Positions 40,581-48,780 of a stretch of 64,000 nucleotides of DNA are shown piece by piece (position 1 is the first letter of the stretch; every line of letters begins with the position of its first letter). A model generated the notes under the pieces. That model saw only the letters and a list, made by a program, of their open reading frames with translations, searched no databases and was not told where the DNA came from. Position numbers and translations under genes: made by a program. Source of the DNA: Deltaproteobacteria bacterium (GTDB taxonomy: Bacteria; Myxococcota_A; UBA796; SXON01); the NCBI GenBank assembly GCA_947486185.1, contig CANKTH010000013.1, positions 1 through 64,000 on the forward strand, written 5' to 3'.

Positions 40581-41714
40581 ATGATGGGGATGGAGCTACA
40601 GCCCTACCGACCGCTTCCGCTCGCGGCCCACGCCGAATACCGGTACCTGCAAGACGTGGTGCGGATCGGCTACCCGGTCCGGGACGCGCTGACCTATCTC
40701 AACCGCCACGTCGGGAATCCGGTAGGCTATCGGCTTGTGGAGGGTCTACGCGGAGAAAGGGTGGGCTGTGTCCGCTCGGTCGAGGTGCAGCCCGCGGCCG
40801 GCGGCGAGCCGACGTACATCCGTGGCCTCCGCGTCCTGCCTGACGGCAGCCCGGCGTCCTACTTCACGCCCGACGATCTGGTCAGCATCCTGACCGAGAT
40901 CGTGACGCCTGACGGCCGCCCGCCCCCGTCGTTACAGGCCCGCGACCGGATCATCCTCCACATCCCCGTCCGAGGCTACTTACGTTGGCTTCCGGGTATC
41001 TACCAGGGCGCCGTCCCCGCCCAACGCAGGGACATCGTACGCGCCGACGAAGTCTCACAACGCCGCTGGGGCACGAAGGACCTGGTCAAGACCACCGAGG
41101 TCCAGGGCTTCAACTCCGATGCCCTACGACGCTTCCTGTTCATCTTCCAGCACGTGATGACCACGGTCACCGACCGGATCGACGCCCTGCCTTCGTTGAT
41201 CGACCCGAGCACCACCGACCCCCGCTTCCTGCCGTGGATCGCGAGCTGGGTCAGCTTTGAGCTCGATACCTCGCTGCCGATCCACCAACAGCGTGAGCTC
41301 ACGCGGCGCGCCATCCGGCTCTACCGTACCCGTGGCACGGTCGCGGGTATCGAAGAGATGATCCGGGTGCTCACCTCGGCGCCGGTGCGCGTCCTGGAGC
41401 TCCAACGCCCACGAACGCTGGCGCTGGGCCGGTCCACCCTGTCGGGCGGACGCTCGATCGAGGCGCGCTACACCCACTCCGAGCCGGCGGCCTGGTTCAT
41501 GATGGAGCCACACCGCGCCACCACGACCTTCTTCGCGATCGAGCTCGAGCCGGTCGCGCGGTTCCGCCAACGTTTCGGCGAGCGCGCACCTACCGTGCTC
41601 AGGCGAATCGCACAGGTTGTCACCAACGAAAAGCCGTCACACATCACCTTCACCATCCTCTTCGCCGATGCTCCGCCTGCCCGCGACCCGCGAGGCGACT
41701 CGGCTTCTGGTTAG
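40581..41714 (+). CDS. Phage tail protein I-like baseplate component (TIGR02242-like)
   Basis: A 377-aa protein with GGAGG just before the ATG pair. The N-terminal half is family-specific (LQDVVRIGYPVRDALTYLN, YLRWLPGIYQG). The C-terminal half (about 180-300) has the tail-protein-I pattern: LRRFLFIFQHVMTTVTDRID, LIDPSTTDPRFLPWIASWVS, QRELTRRAIRLYRTRGTVAG, EEMIRVLTSAPV. It is expected to connect the baseplate wedge to spike or fibres. It sits ten bases after the large baseplate gene, a spacing typical of an operon. Confidence 0.85.
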   Translation: MMGMELQPYRPLPLAAHAEYRYLQDVVRIGYPVRDALTYLNRHVGNPVGYRLVEGLRGERVGCVRSVEVQPAAGGEPTYIRGLRVLPDGSPASYFTPDDLVSILTEIVTPDGRPPPSLQARDRIILHIPVRGYLRWLPGIYQGAVPAQRRDIVRADEVSQRRWGTKDLVKTTEVQGFNSDALRRFLFIFQHVMTTVTDRIDALPSLIDPSTTDPRFLPWIASWVSFELDTSLPIHQQRELTRRAIRLYRTRGTVAGIEEMIRVLTSAPVRVLELQRPRTLALGRSTLSGGRSIEARYTHSEPAAWFMMEPHRATTTFFAIELEPVARFRQRFGERAPTVLRRIAQVVTNEKPSHITFTILFADAPPARDPRGDSASG

Positions 41715-41749
41715 CCACCCCATACCCGCCCTCGCGACGTGGATGATCC

Positions 41750-42697
41750 TTGGACTACAAGAACCTCTTTCAGCTCTCCCGGCTTCGCCCCTTCGAGGGC
41801 CTCGCGCTGACCGCACAGGACCTCGTCGACGATCAGACCTACCACCGGCGAAACCTGCACCGGCACGTGCTGTACATGCACGGCCACGGCATCGTACAAG
41901 GGCTCCAGGTGGAGCTCGAACAGCGTCGCGAGAAATACGTGGCGATCATCCAGGCGGGTTACGGCATCACCCGGATGGGACAGGGAGTATTGCTGCCCGA
42001 CCCGGTAGCGGTGCCCCTGGAGCTCCCCCAGAAAGACGGGGAGTACATGTTGTGGATCTTCCACGTCGAAAAGCCCGACGAGGGAGATTCGCGGCCCATC
42101 TTCGACACCAACGAGCGTAAAGAGGCCCGCGTCCGTGAGTTCGCGGCGCCGCGGCTCCACGCGATCGAGGAGGACCACGCCGACGCGATCGCGCTCACCC
42201 GAATCAACGTCCGGATGGGCCGGATGGTGCAGGTCTTTTTGCCCGTGCCCCGCGCGGGTCGCCAGGCACGCGCCGCCGAGTCCTACCTCAAACCGCGGGT
42301 CGTCGAGTACATCCGGGTCAACAAGAACATCATCAACAACCTGTTCCGCACGACACTGCTGCAGGAGCTCACGATGAACGCGCTGGGCTTCTACAGCGCG
42401 CTCGTGTCCGCAGAGTTCACGCTCCTCGAAGAAGGCACCTCTGACCGGGTCTTGTACCGGGCGGCCGGCGCGCTCATCAACTACGGACACGACTTCTACA
42501 ACCCCCTGCCGCGCACCACCGACCGTGTGGAGCGTTTCAAGGAGTTCATCCGACGGGTCAACGCGGAGGTTCCCGGCCCCGACCAGGGCGACGAGATCTG
42601 GCTGCGTTGGTTCGAGAAGTTCGAGCGCCTGCTCCAGCCGCTCGGCAAGATCTCCGAAGAACTCGAACGTACCGTCGAGGCCGAGGCCCAGCGGTGA
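41750..42697 (+). CDS. Baseplate-operon protein of unknown function
   Basis: A 315-aa protein. The TTG at 41750 is the first possible start, since an in-frame TGA occupies 41744-41746. The opening LRPFEGLALTAQDLVDDQTY, then HRRNLHRHVLYMHGHGIVQG, resembles a conserved 'LTA-D ... R-N-LHG-GVV-GL' segment that I associate with proteins encoded in phage-tail/eCIS loci. A beta-rich part (about 45-110) and a long helical C-terminal part (about 180-315) follow. It could be a structural adaptor; the specific role is unknown. It is cotranscribed with its neighbours (35- and 15-base gaps). Confidence 0.65.
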   Translation: MDYKNLFQLSRLRPFEGLALTAQDLVDDQTYHRRNLHRHVLYMHGHGIVQGLQVELEQRREKYVAIIQAGYGITRMGQGVLLPDPVAVPLELPQKDGEYMLWIFHVEKPDEGDSRPIFDTNERKEARVREFAAPRLHAIEEDHADAIALTRINVRMGRMVQVFLPVPRAGRQARAAESYLKPRVVEYIRVNKNIINNLFRTTLLQELTMNALGFYSALVSAEFTLLEEGTSDRVLYRAAGALINYGHDFYNPLPRTTDRVERFKEFIRRVNAEVPGPDQGDEIWLRWFEKFERLLQPLGKISEELERTVEAEAQR

Positions 42698-42712
42698 GCG
42701 ACGGCGCCCTCC

Positions 42713-43621
42713 ATGGCTGACGAAGAGACCGTCGTCAACCTGCGGGTGCAGGTCATCGACGTCAAGGCGTCGGTGCTCGATCTCCAAGTGCCGACCTACC
42801 TGCCCTCGCGCGATCTCACCCAGCGTATCGCACGAGACGCCGGCCTCGACGCGTACTGGCCCAACCGTACGCGACGTTTGTACTGGTTACGCGCGCGCGG
42901 TCGGCTGATGACCGAAGATGAGCGGCTCTCCGATCTCGGCGTCATCAACGGCGAGCTCGTCTACCTGTTGCCCCAACCCCCCGAAGGCAGCGGCGTGATC
43001 GAGCAGGCGCCGGAGTACCCGGTCACCCACGACTACCCTGCGGCCGGCTGGCTCACGGTGCTCGGCACGCTTTTTGTCGTGCTCGCCTTCGCGCTCGGCT
43101 GGGGTGTCGCGATCTCCTACGACCGGAGCTTCTCCGTCACCCTCATCCCTGGCTTTGCCCTCGGTCTCTTCTGCTGCGCCCTCGCGCGGCACACCTGGGG
43201 TGGCGTCGGGAGCGCCCTCCGGATCCCGGTCAGCGCGCTCGCCGTGCAGATGATCCTGACGGTCCTTGCGTTTCTACCACCGCTCGTCTTCAACGCGGTG
43301 CCGGTGATCGACGTGCTCAAAGAGGGGCTGCCGGGCCTGACCACCGGGATGTTGGGTGTATTCATCGGATGGTTGGCGTGGTGGGGCGGCGTCGAGCCCT
43401 TGCCGCCCGTGCAGATCCAACAGATCGAGGCGGCGCCGGTCGCGGTGGTCGTGGCGTGTGGCATCTGTGGAGGACCGGTCGAGCCCAACGTGCGAGCAGA
43501 GTGTAGCTTCCGTTGCGGCCAGACCTTTCACCAGGGCTGTTTACGCGCCAAGGAGGCCGTTTATCGAGGCGACAAGAACAAATGCGCCGTCTGCGGCCGC
43601 ATCGGCGCTGCCACCGCATAG
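42713..43621 (+). CDS. Ubiquitin-like (YukD/EsaB-type) - 4 TM - C4HC3 zinc-finger-like membrane protein
   Basis: A 302-aa protein with three parts. Residues about 6-90 form a ubiquitin-like domain of YukD/EsaB type: VVNLRVQVIDVKASVLDLQV, LTQRIARDAGL, YWLRARGRLMTEDERLSDLG, GELVYLLP. Residues about 105-230 hold four helices (LTVLGTLFVVLAFALGWGVA; VTLIPGFALGLFCCALA; VQMILTVLAFLPPLVF; MLGVFIGWLAWWGGV). Residues about 246-298 have eight ligands spaced C-x2-C-x11-C-x3-C-x4-H-x2-C-x14-C-x2-C, a C4HC3 RING-variant/PHD-like order, similar in type to prokaryotic RING families. Both soluble ends should face the same side, likely the cytoplasm. It is last in the baseplate operon. No E1, E2 or JAB gene is in view, so ligase activity is not claimed. 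Confidence 0.72.
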   Translation: MADEETVVNLRVQVIDVKASVLDLQVPTYLPSRDLTQRIARDAGLDAYWPNRTRRLYWLRARGRLMTEDERLSDLGVINGELVYLLPQPPEGSGVIEQAPEYPVTHDYPAAGWLTVLGTLFVVLAFALGWGVAISYDRSFSVTLIPGFALGLFCCALARHTWGGVGSALRIPVSALAVQMILTVLAFLPPLVFNAVPVIDVLKEGLPGLTTGMLGVFIGWLAWWGGVEPLPPVQIQQIEAAPVAVVVACGICGGPVEPNVRAECSFRCGQTFHQGCLRAKEAVYRGDKNKCAVCGRIGAATA

Positions 43622-43625
43622 ACCC

Positions 43626-44129
43626 CTACTCCCCGCGGCAGGGAGTCGGGTCGTCCCACGCCGGGAAGGCCTGATACGCGGGTTCGGGCGCATAAACCTG
43701 ATGGCGGCCCAGCCCCTCCACCTCATAGGCCCCGTCCGGGCGCGGCCGGAGTAGGAGCGGGGACGACGGCTCGCGACCGCGACGGTCGCCCAGTCGGATC
43801 TCCAGCCCGGCCGCCTGTGGGCCTGCCGAGACCACGGTGTACTCGGCGGATCCCTCCCGCCAGCTCCACGAGAGCAGCCGGCTCTCCACCTGGATCTCCA
43901 AGGTGCCCGGCTCGCCATCGCACGAACGGCGGCGGACCAGGGTGCCTTCGTGGTCCACGAGCTCCATGAGCCGGCTCGGCGTTGCGCCGAGCTCGATCGG
44001 CCCGGGCGGCTCGGCAGCAACTACGACCTCGGGCGGTGGAGCCTGCGTCTTCAACGTCGTCCTCGGCGGCTCCGGGTCCATACAACCCGAGAGCACCAGG
44101 CCAAACCCCAATCCCAAGAACACGCCCAC
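43626..44129 (-). CDS. Small lipoprotein of unknown function
   Basis: A 167-aa protein from a GTG at 44129. A clear type II signal MGVFLGLGFGLVLSGC (Cys16, lipobox LSGC) precedes a Pro/Thr/Glu-rich linker (about 17-45) and a roughly 120-residue beta-type domain (GTLEIQVESRLLSWSWREG, EYTVVSAGPQAAGLEIRLGD). I recognise no family. The preceding gene's stop abuts its start (44130/44129), so it is the last gene of the epimerase-NagZ operon. Confidence 0.65.
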   Translation of the reverse strand: MGVFLGLGFGLVLSGCMDPEPPRTTLKTQAPPPEVVVAAEPPGPIELGATPSRLMELVDHEGTLVRRRSCDGEPGTLEIQVESRLLSWSWREGSAEYTVVSAGPQAAGLEIRLGDRRGREPSSPLLLRPRPDGAYEVEGLGRHQVYAPEPAYQAFPAWDDPTPCRGE

Positions 44130-44633
44130 TCAGCCCTCCGCCAGGAAACGTTCGAGAGGCATCACGCAAAAACCTTGCTGGGACGCGCTCTCCCAACTGA
44201 TGCTGTAAACGTCCAGGCTGCGTTCGCCGTCGGACGTGGAGCGCAGGTAGCCGCAGGCGGTCCACGCGGACCTTCGTACGCCCCACGGTCGCCCTGGCCC
44301 GTCGTCCGCACAGCTCGGGACCGCGCCATTTCCGACCGCGCTACACAACGCGGGCGCCGACACATCGAAAATCACGACTTTGTAGCTTCGTCGCACCGCG
44401 CCGCGCCGCCCCACGAGGCCGAGGCCCTGCAGCACCGCGGCGGGATCCCGGCCCTGCTCCTGCACCCACTTCCGTAAGTCCGCACTTCGTACCACGGTCA
44501 GCCGGGACGACGCCCTCGCCCGTCTGGCGATCGGGCTCACCCACGCCACCTGGAGCGTGTCGGGCACCGCGAGCAACGGCTCACACGCGGCGGCGCCGAG
44601 CGCGGCGCTGATGCCAAGACCAAGGAGCAACAT
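44130..44633 (-). CDS. Lipoprotein-like protein of unknown function
   Basis: A 167-aa protein beginning MLLLGLGISAALGAAAC (lipobox-like Cys17). The mature region includes an Arg-rich stretch (SPIARRARASSRLTVVRSAD), a helical DLRKWVQEQGRDPAAVLQGL and three further cysteines (APALCSAV, PSCADDG, TACGYLRS) plus QGFCVMP near the end. I do not recognise a family. The start lies directly after the stop of nagZ (44634), so expression is coupled to it. Confidence 0.6.
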   Translation of the reverse strand: MLLLGLGISAALGAAACEPLLAVPDTLQVAWVSPIARRARASSRLTVVRSADLRKWVQEQGRDPAAVLQGLGLVGRRGAVRRSYKVVIFDVSAPALCSAVGNGAVPSCADDGPGRPWGVRRSAWTACGYLRSTSDGERSLDVYSISWESASQQGFCVMPLERFLAEG

Positions 44634-45746
44634 CTACACCCGCCCCTGAGCCTCGGCGCGTAAGGCCAGCTCACGGTGGGCTCGATCCCCCACCACCGAG
44701 AGCTCAGGCGCCGGCGGGCGACCAATCAAAAACCGTTCCCTCAAGGCGAACAAGCGGCGAACCGAGTCGGTGGACCGATCGTCCTCACGCGGGTCCTGCT
44801 CCTGGAGCCGCACGAGTGTCTCGAACGTCTCCAGCTGAAGCCCCGGTTCCTTACAACACAAGAACACATCCACGCTCGCGCGGGACGCCAGGTCCACCTG
44901 CATCTCCAAGGGATACCGTCCCCGCACCGCCTTCATCTCCATGTCGTCCGAGAAGAGCAGGCCGCCAAAACCGAGCCTCCTCCGGAGCAGGCCGCGAAGG
45001 ATCGTCTCGGACATCGTCGCAGGATACTGCTCATCCCACGCCGGATACAACACGTGCGCGCTCATCACCGTCGCGACCCCGGCCGTGATCGCCTGGGTAA
45101 ATGGTCGAAGCTCGACCTGCTCCAGCTCGTCCCGATCCTTGTCCACCACCGGAAGATCGAGGTGGGAATCGACGGAGGTCTCGCCGTGCCCGGGAAAGTG
45201 TTTGATCGACCCGATGATCCACTCGGACTGTAGTCCCTGGATGAACGCACAGATCTGCTGCCCCACCTGGTCGGGGCGGGTACCAAAAGCACGATCGCCT
45301 ATCACCGGGTTCTTCGGGTTGGACAACACATCCGCGACCGGCGCAAAGTCCAGGTCAAACTCCATCGCGCGGAGCTCTCGCGCCATCGCCGCGCCGATGT
45401 CGCGGGTCAAACGCAGGTCACCCACCTGGCCCACCCACAGCATCGGCGGCCACACCGTCGCCGGGGCCCGAATCCGCTGAACCCGGCCTCCTTCCTGATC
45501 TACCGTACAAAGCGGAGGGTGAGACACCGGAAGCAGGGACCGGAGCTCACGGTTGAGCTCCCGAACCTGCGCCGGCTCCTCGACGTTGCGCTTGAACAGT
45601 ACGAATCCGCCGGGCGCGAGCTCCCGGATGAGCGCCCGCTCCTCCACGCTGATCGATGAGCCGGCGATACCCATGAACACACGTTGCCCCGCCCGACGCC
45701 GGCGATCCGCGGTCGAGGTGGTCAGGCCGACGGTGCCGACGCTCAT
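44634..45746 (-). CDS. nagZ: Beta-N-acetylhexosaminidase, glycoside hydrolase family 3 (NagZ-like)
   Basis: A 370-aa protein with the single GH3 barrel typical of NagZ: PGGFVLFKRNVEEPAQVREL, TVDQEGGRVQRI, DLDFAPVADVLSNPKNPVIG, KHFPGHGETSVDSHLDLPVV (catalytic His-bearing loop) and LLFSDDMEMKAVRG (nucleophile Asp). It removes N-acetylglucosamine from anhydromuropeptides or exported N-acetylhexosaminides. There is no signal peptide, so recycling in the cytoplasm is likely. Its ATG overlaps the stop of the methylmalonyl-CoA epimerase gene (ATGA), an unusual operon partner. Confidence 0.92.
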   Translation of the reverse strand: MSVGTVGLTTSTADRRRRAGQRVFMGIAGSSISVEERALIRELAPGGFVLFKRNVEEPAQVRELNRELRSLLPVSHPPLCTVDQEGGRVQRIRAPATVWPPMLWVGQVGDLRLTRDIGAAMARELRAMEFDLDFAPVADVLSNPKNPVIGDRAFGTRPDQVGQQICAFIQGLQSEWIIGSIKHFPGHGETSVDSHLDLPVVDKDRDELEQVELRPFTQAITAGVATVMSAHVLYPAWDEQYPATMSETILRGLLRRRLGFGGLLFSDDMEMKAVRGRYPLEMQVDLASRASVDVFLCCKEPGLQLETFETLVRLQEQDPREDDRSTDSVRRLFALRERFLIGRPPAPELSVVGDRAHRELALRAEAQGRV

Positions 45747-46147
45747 CGCTGTTCCGCCACGAGCTCAATCAGCACCCCGTCGCATGACTTGGGATGAATG
45801 AAGATGACGCGAGAGTTGTGGGCGCCGGCCACCGGACCCGGGGTGATGAACTGGTAGCCCTTGGCGCGCAGCGTCTCGACGTCCCCTTCGAGGTCGTCGG
45901 TGGCGAAACACAGATGGTGGAGACCGCCGCCTCGTTTGTCGAGGAAAGCCTGGATCGGTCCCGATTGATCGAGAGGATGCACCAGCTCGATGCGGGTGCC
46001 CGGGATCGGGAAGAACGCGGTGGTGGTCTTCTGGGTGGGCACCGAATCGCGCCCCGCGAGCGGGATACCAAGGTCATCGGCGAAACGGTGGATAGCCCGC
46101 TCGAGGTCAGGGACGGCGATAGCGATGTGGTCGAGGCGCAGCAACAT
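45743..46147 (-). CDS. mce: Methylmalonyl-CoA epimerase
   Basis: A 134-aa protein of the vicinal-oxygen-chelate fold. Expected metal ligands and catalytic residues: LDHIAIAVPDLE (His), TRIELVHPLD (Glu), GLHHLCFATDD (His) and CDGVLIELVAE (Glu). FIHPKSCDG is typical of the family. It interconverts the S and R epimers of methylmalonyl-CoA between propionyl-CoA carboxylase and methylmalonyl-CoA mutase (a B12 enzyme) in odd-chain and branched-chain catabolism. The carboxylase and mutase genes are not in the window. It is first gene of a four-gene minus-strand operon. Confidence 0.93.
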   Translation of the reverse strand: MLLRLDHIAIAVPDLERAIHRFADDLGIPLAGRDSVPTQKTTTAFFPIPGTRIELVHPLDQSGPIQAFLDKRGGGLHHLCFATDDLEGDVETLRAKGYQFITPGPVAGAHNSRVIFIHPKSCDGVLIELVAEQR

Positions 46148-46322
46148 CGGCGCGTCTTATCCCGTCGAATCAGGGACGGCGGCGCGAGCGGTCAAGCTCG
46201 CCGAGAAGGTCAAGGCGGCGGCTGTGCGCGTTCGCCACGCCCAGCTCCGCGTAGATCGCGGCCAGCGGTATACCCACGTTGTAGGCGCCCTACGGTGAGG
46301 CGGAGTCGTGCCGCCGGGGGCC

Positions 46323-47750
46323 TCAGGGCGCCAGCACGGTGACGAGCACCAACACCAGCGGCAACAGCACCACCGCGACCACCCAGGTGAAACCCATCAC
46401 ATCACGCGCCTTCAAGCCCAGCAGCGCCAGGGTGGGCAGCATCCAGAAGGGCTGCACCAGGTTGGCCACCGCCTCGCCCAGATCGTAGGTCACCACCATC
46501 CAACCGTCCGGTACCCCCAGCTCGCGGGCCGCCCCCAACACATAAGGTGCTTCAATCACCCACTTTGAGCCGCCCGACGGCACGAACACTCCGAGTACGG
46601 CCGAGTAGATCACGATCATCGCTGGGTAGAAGGTCGGATTGGAGAGCCCGACGAACCAGCCCGCCAGGGTGTGCGACAGCGCGGTTCCGGTCATCACCCC
46701 GAAGATCCCCGCGTAGAAAGGAAACTGTAGCAGCACACCCCACACCGTCGGCGTGCCCGCCGCAAAGGCGCGCATCAGCGAGCGCGGGGTCCCATGAAGC
46801 AGCGCGGCGAGCAGCAGGAAAAGCAGGTTGATGAAGTTGAAGTCGATCGCTGCCAGCGCGCCGGTCACGCTGCCGCCTTTGACCACGAGCTGCCGGCCCA
46901 GGTAGACGAGCCCGAGCAGCACGATTGGCTGTAACAGCAACGGGCTTCGTTCCAACCATTCCCCGGGGGTTGGCGGCCCGTCGTCAGCTGGCTCGGGCGG
47001 GTCTTTCAGGTCCACCCCGAGCTCCGCGGCGCTTCGGGCGCGCCCCGGCCCTGGCGCCGCGAACCACACCACGGCGCACACCACCACGAGCTCCACCCCC
47101 ACCGCGATCAGACTATTGAGGCGGAAGATTGTCTCGGTGAGCGGGATCGGCGTACCCACCACCTCCTGGAGCGCCTTGGGGATCGAGCTGGCCGACGCCA
47201 TCTGGAGCGCCGCCGAGCCCGAGAGCCCCTGGGCCCAGACCGTGCCCAGCCCGAGGAGCGCGCTGGCGCCGAGCGCCCGATAGTCCGCGTCCGGGCGACG
47301 GCGAGCTACCTCCCGCGCGAGCATCGCGGTGAAGATGAGGCTGAACCCCCAGTTCAACAACGAGCTCAGCATGGAGACGAGGGCGACGAAGGTGACCGCC
47401 CCCTTGGAGCTCTGCGGCACGGCCGCCAGCCAGTGGATCAGCCTCCGCACCGGCGGCGCGCGCGCCAACACATACCCCCCGAGGATGATCATCGACATCT
47501 GGAGGGTGAAAGGGATCAACACCCAGAATCCGTCTCCCCAGGCCACCACCACCCGCATCGGATCCGCCCGCACGCCCTCATCGACGGCGAAGGCGCCCAG
47601 CACCACCACCAGGGTGAACGCCAACGCAAACACAAAGGCGTCCGGCATCCACCGCTCGGCAAGCCGGGTACCCGCGAGCGCGAGGCGCTCGATCCACCCG
47701 ACCCCGCCGTCACCCTTTTCAAAGCTCAAAGGCACACTCCCGCGACACAT
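46323..47750 (-). CDS. Short-chain fatty acid transporter, AtoE family
   Basis: About 475 aa from the ATG at 47750, which avoids overlap with the acylphosphatase gene; a GTG at 47735 is an alternative. It has about ten to twelve helices with family segments: RWMPDAFVFALAFTLVVVLG, MSMIILGGYVLARAPPVRRL, MLSSLLNWGFSLIFTAMLAR, FQFPFYAGIFGVMTG-type and GVFVPSGGSKWVIEAPYVL (TIGR00366/PF02667-like). It probably imports acetoacetate, butyrate or similar acids. This fits the HMG-CoA lyase (acetoacetate-forming) and acyl-CoA genes elsewhere in the window. Confidence 0.88.
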   Translation of the reverse strand: MCRGSVPLSFEKGDGGVGWIERLALAGTRLAERWMPDAFVFALAFTLVVVLGAFAVDEGVRADPMRVVVAWGDGFWVLIPFTLQMSMIILGGYVLARAPPVRRLIHWLAAVPQSSKGAVTFVALVSMLSSLLNWGFSLIFTAMLAREVARRRPDADYRALGASALLGLGTVWAQGLSGSAALQMASASSIPKALQEVVGTPIPLTETIFRLNSLIAVGVELVVVCAVVWFAAPGPGRARSAAELGVDLKDPPEPADDGPPTPGEWLERSPLLLQPIVLLGLVYLGRQLVVKGGSVTGALAAIDFNFINLLFLLLAALLHGTPRSLMRAFAAGTPTVWGVLLQFPFYAGIFGVMTGTALSHTLAGWFVGLSNPTFYPAMIVIYSAVLGVFVPSGGSKWVIEAPYVLGAARELGVPDGWMVVTYDLGEAVANLVQPFWMLPTLALLGLKARDVMGFTWVVAVVLLPLVLVLVTVLAP

Positions 47751-47772
47751 GCACCCATGTGTCGGACCTGTA

Positions 47773-48051
47773 TCACCGGCGCACGACAAAGCCGAGGTCC
47801 CCGCGGGGGCTCAGCTCCAAACGCCGGACCGCGCTCACCCGGGACGCCGGAGAGCCTTGGTGACACCACTGCTCCAGTCGATCCACCACCTCCGGCGGCC
47901 CTTCGGCTTCGAGCTCCACCGAGCCATCCTCCCGGTTCCGCACCCATCCGGAGAGCCCCAGCTCGTCGGCGGTCCTGGCGGTCCACGCGCGGAAGCTCAC
48001 CCCTTGTACCCGACCTTCTACCCGCAGATGTACCCGGACCCGCGACGACAT
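47773..48051 (-). CDS. acyP: Acylphosphatase
   Basis: A 92-aa protein of normal size with VEGRVQGVSFRAWTARTADE (catalytic Arg in the phosphate loop) and GLSGWVRNREDGSVELEAEG (catalytic Asn), ending in a basic beta-strand. It hydrolyses acyl phosphates such as acetyl or carbamoyl phosphate in the cytoplasm. It precedes the AtoE-type transporter gene by about 22 bases on the same strand, so the two may be cotranscribed. Confidence 0.92.
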   Translation of the reverse strand: MSSRVRVHLRVEGRVQGVSFRAWTARTADELGLSGWVRNREDGSVELEAEGPPEVVDRLEQWCHQGSPASRVSAVRRLELSPRGDLGFVVRR

Positions 48052-48096
48052 CCGCCTCTGTATCGTTGCCGGGCCCGACGCGCCCGGCGAATCCCG

Positions 48097-48684
48097 TCAG
48101 CGTCGGCGCGCCTCGGAATAGATGCGTAACAGTCCTTCTACCTCGTGTTCCACCTGGTGACTCCGCGCCCACCACGCGCGCGCCAACTCTCCGAGCGCGC
48201 GCATACGCGCAGGGTCGGCCTCCAACTTTGCCACCTCTCGGCCCACCTCGGCCTCCGCCACCACGCTCGCCCCGTCAGGGACCAGCGCGGGTTCGACCAG
48301 CACCAGCGCGGCTCCCGCCGCAGCCGCCGCGACGATACCGCCGCTGTCCAGCCGATCGGCCGGCCCGCTCACGTAGACGCCCGACCTTGGGCGCACCGAC
48401 GTCGCCCCCGCCTCGACTACGACGATCCGCCCCAGCGCCACCCCGGCCCGCATCAAAAGCCGGGCGTGCCGCTGCGAGCTTACGAGATATCTCCGGATCA
48501 GCCTGTCCCAAGCCGGGAGATCCAGGTTCGCCGGCGTTGCGACGATCCGCTCCCGCCGCGCCAACGCCTGGAGGCAATCACCGTGCATTCCCGGCAACCA
48601 ACCGACCAGATGTCGCACCCCGTCCGGGCGGTCGACCCGCTGCCGAAAACGCTCAGCCACCTGCCCTGCCCCGATCACCGGCAT
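48097..48684 (-). CDS. Possible truncated GT-B glycosyltransferase-like protein
   Basis: A 195-aa protein. The segment YLVSSQRHARLLMRAGVALG then RIVVVEAGATSVRP resembles the inter-domain region of GT4-type glycosyltransferases (a 'heard-by-position' Ser/His segment, then R-I-x-V-V-x-x-G). VVAEAEVGREVAKLEADPARM near the end resembles their C-terminal E-x7-E helix region. It is about half the size of a normal GT4 enzyme and lacks most of the donor-site sequence, so activity is doubtful. It is divergent from korA. The functional call is tentative. Confidence 0.45.
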   Translation of the reverse strand: MPVIGAGQVAERFRQRVDRPDGVRHLVGWLPGMHGDCLQALARRERIVATPANLDLPAWDRLIRRYLVSSQRHARLLMRAGVALGRIVVVEAGATSVRPRSGVYVSGPADRLDSGGIVAAAAAGAALVLVEPALVPDGASVVAEAEVGREVAKLEADPARMRALGELARAWWARSHQVEHEVEGLLRIYSEARRR

Positions 48685-48780
48685 TCACCGAACTCCAGAT
48701 CACATTTAGACCGAGATTGACCCTTCCGGCCTCCTCGGTCCTGAGATATGCCGAGGCCCCTTTGTGGGGCAGGTGCATCG

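Noticed and set aside
37064..43621. Complete extracellular contractile injection system
   Set aside because: Only baseplate-type components are present; sheath, tube, spike and ATPase genes are not found in the window.
46170..46289. Short minus-strand frame with a protein-like end (GIPLAAIYAELGVANAHSRR)
   Set aside because: Only about 35-40 codons between stops, starting at a GTG after an in-frame TAG. It may be a remnant of a helical-repeat gene, but it is too short to support.
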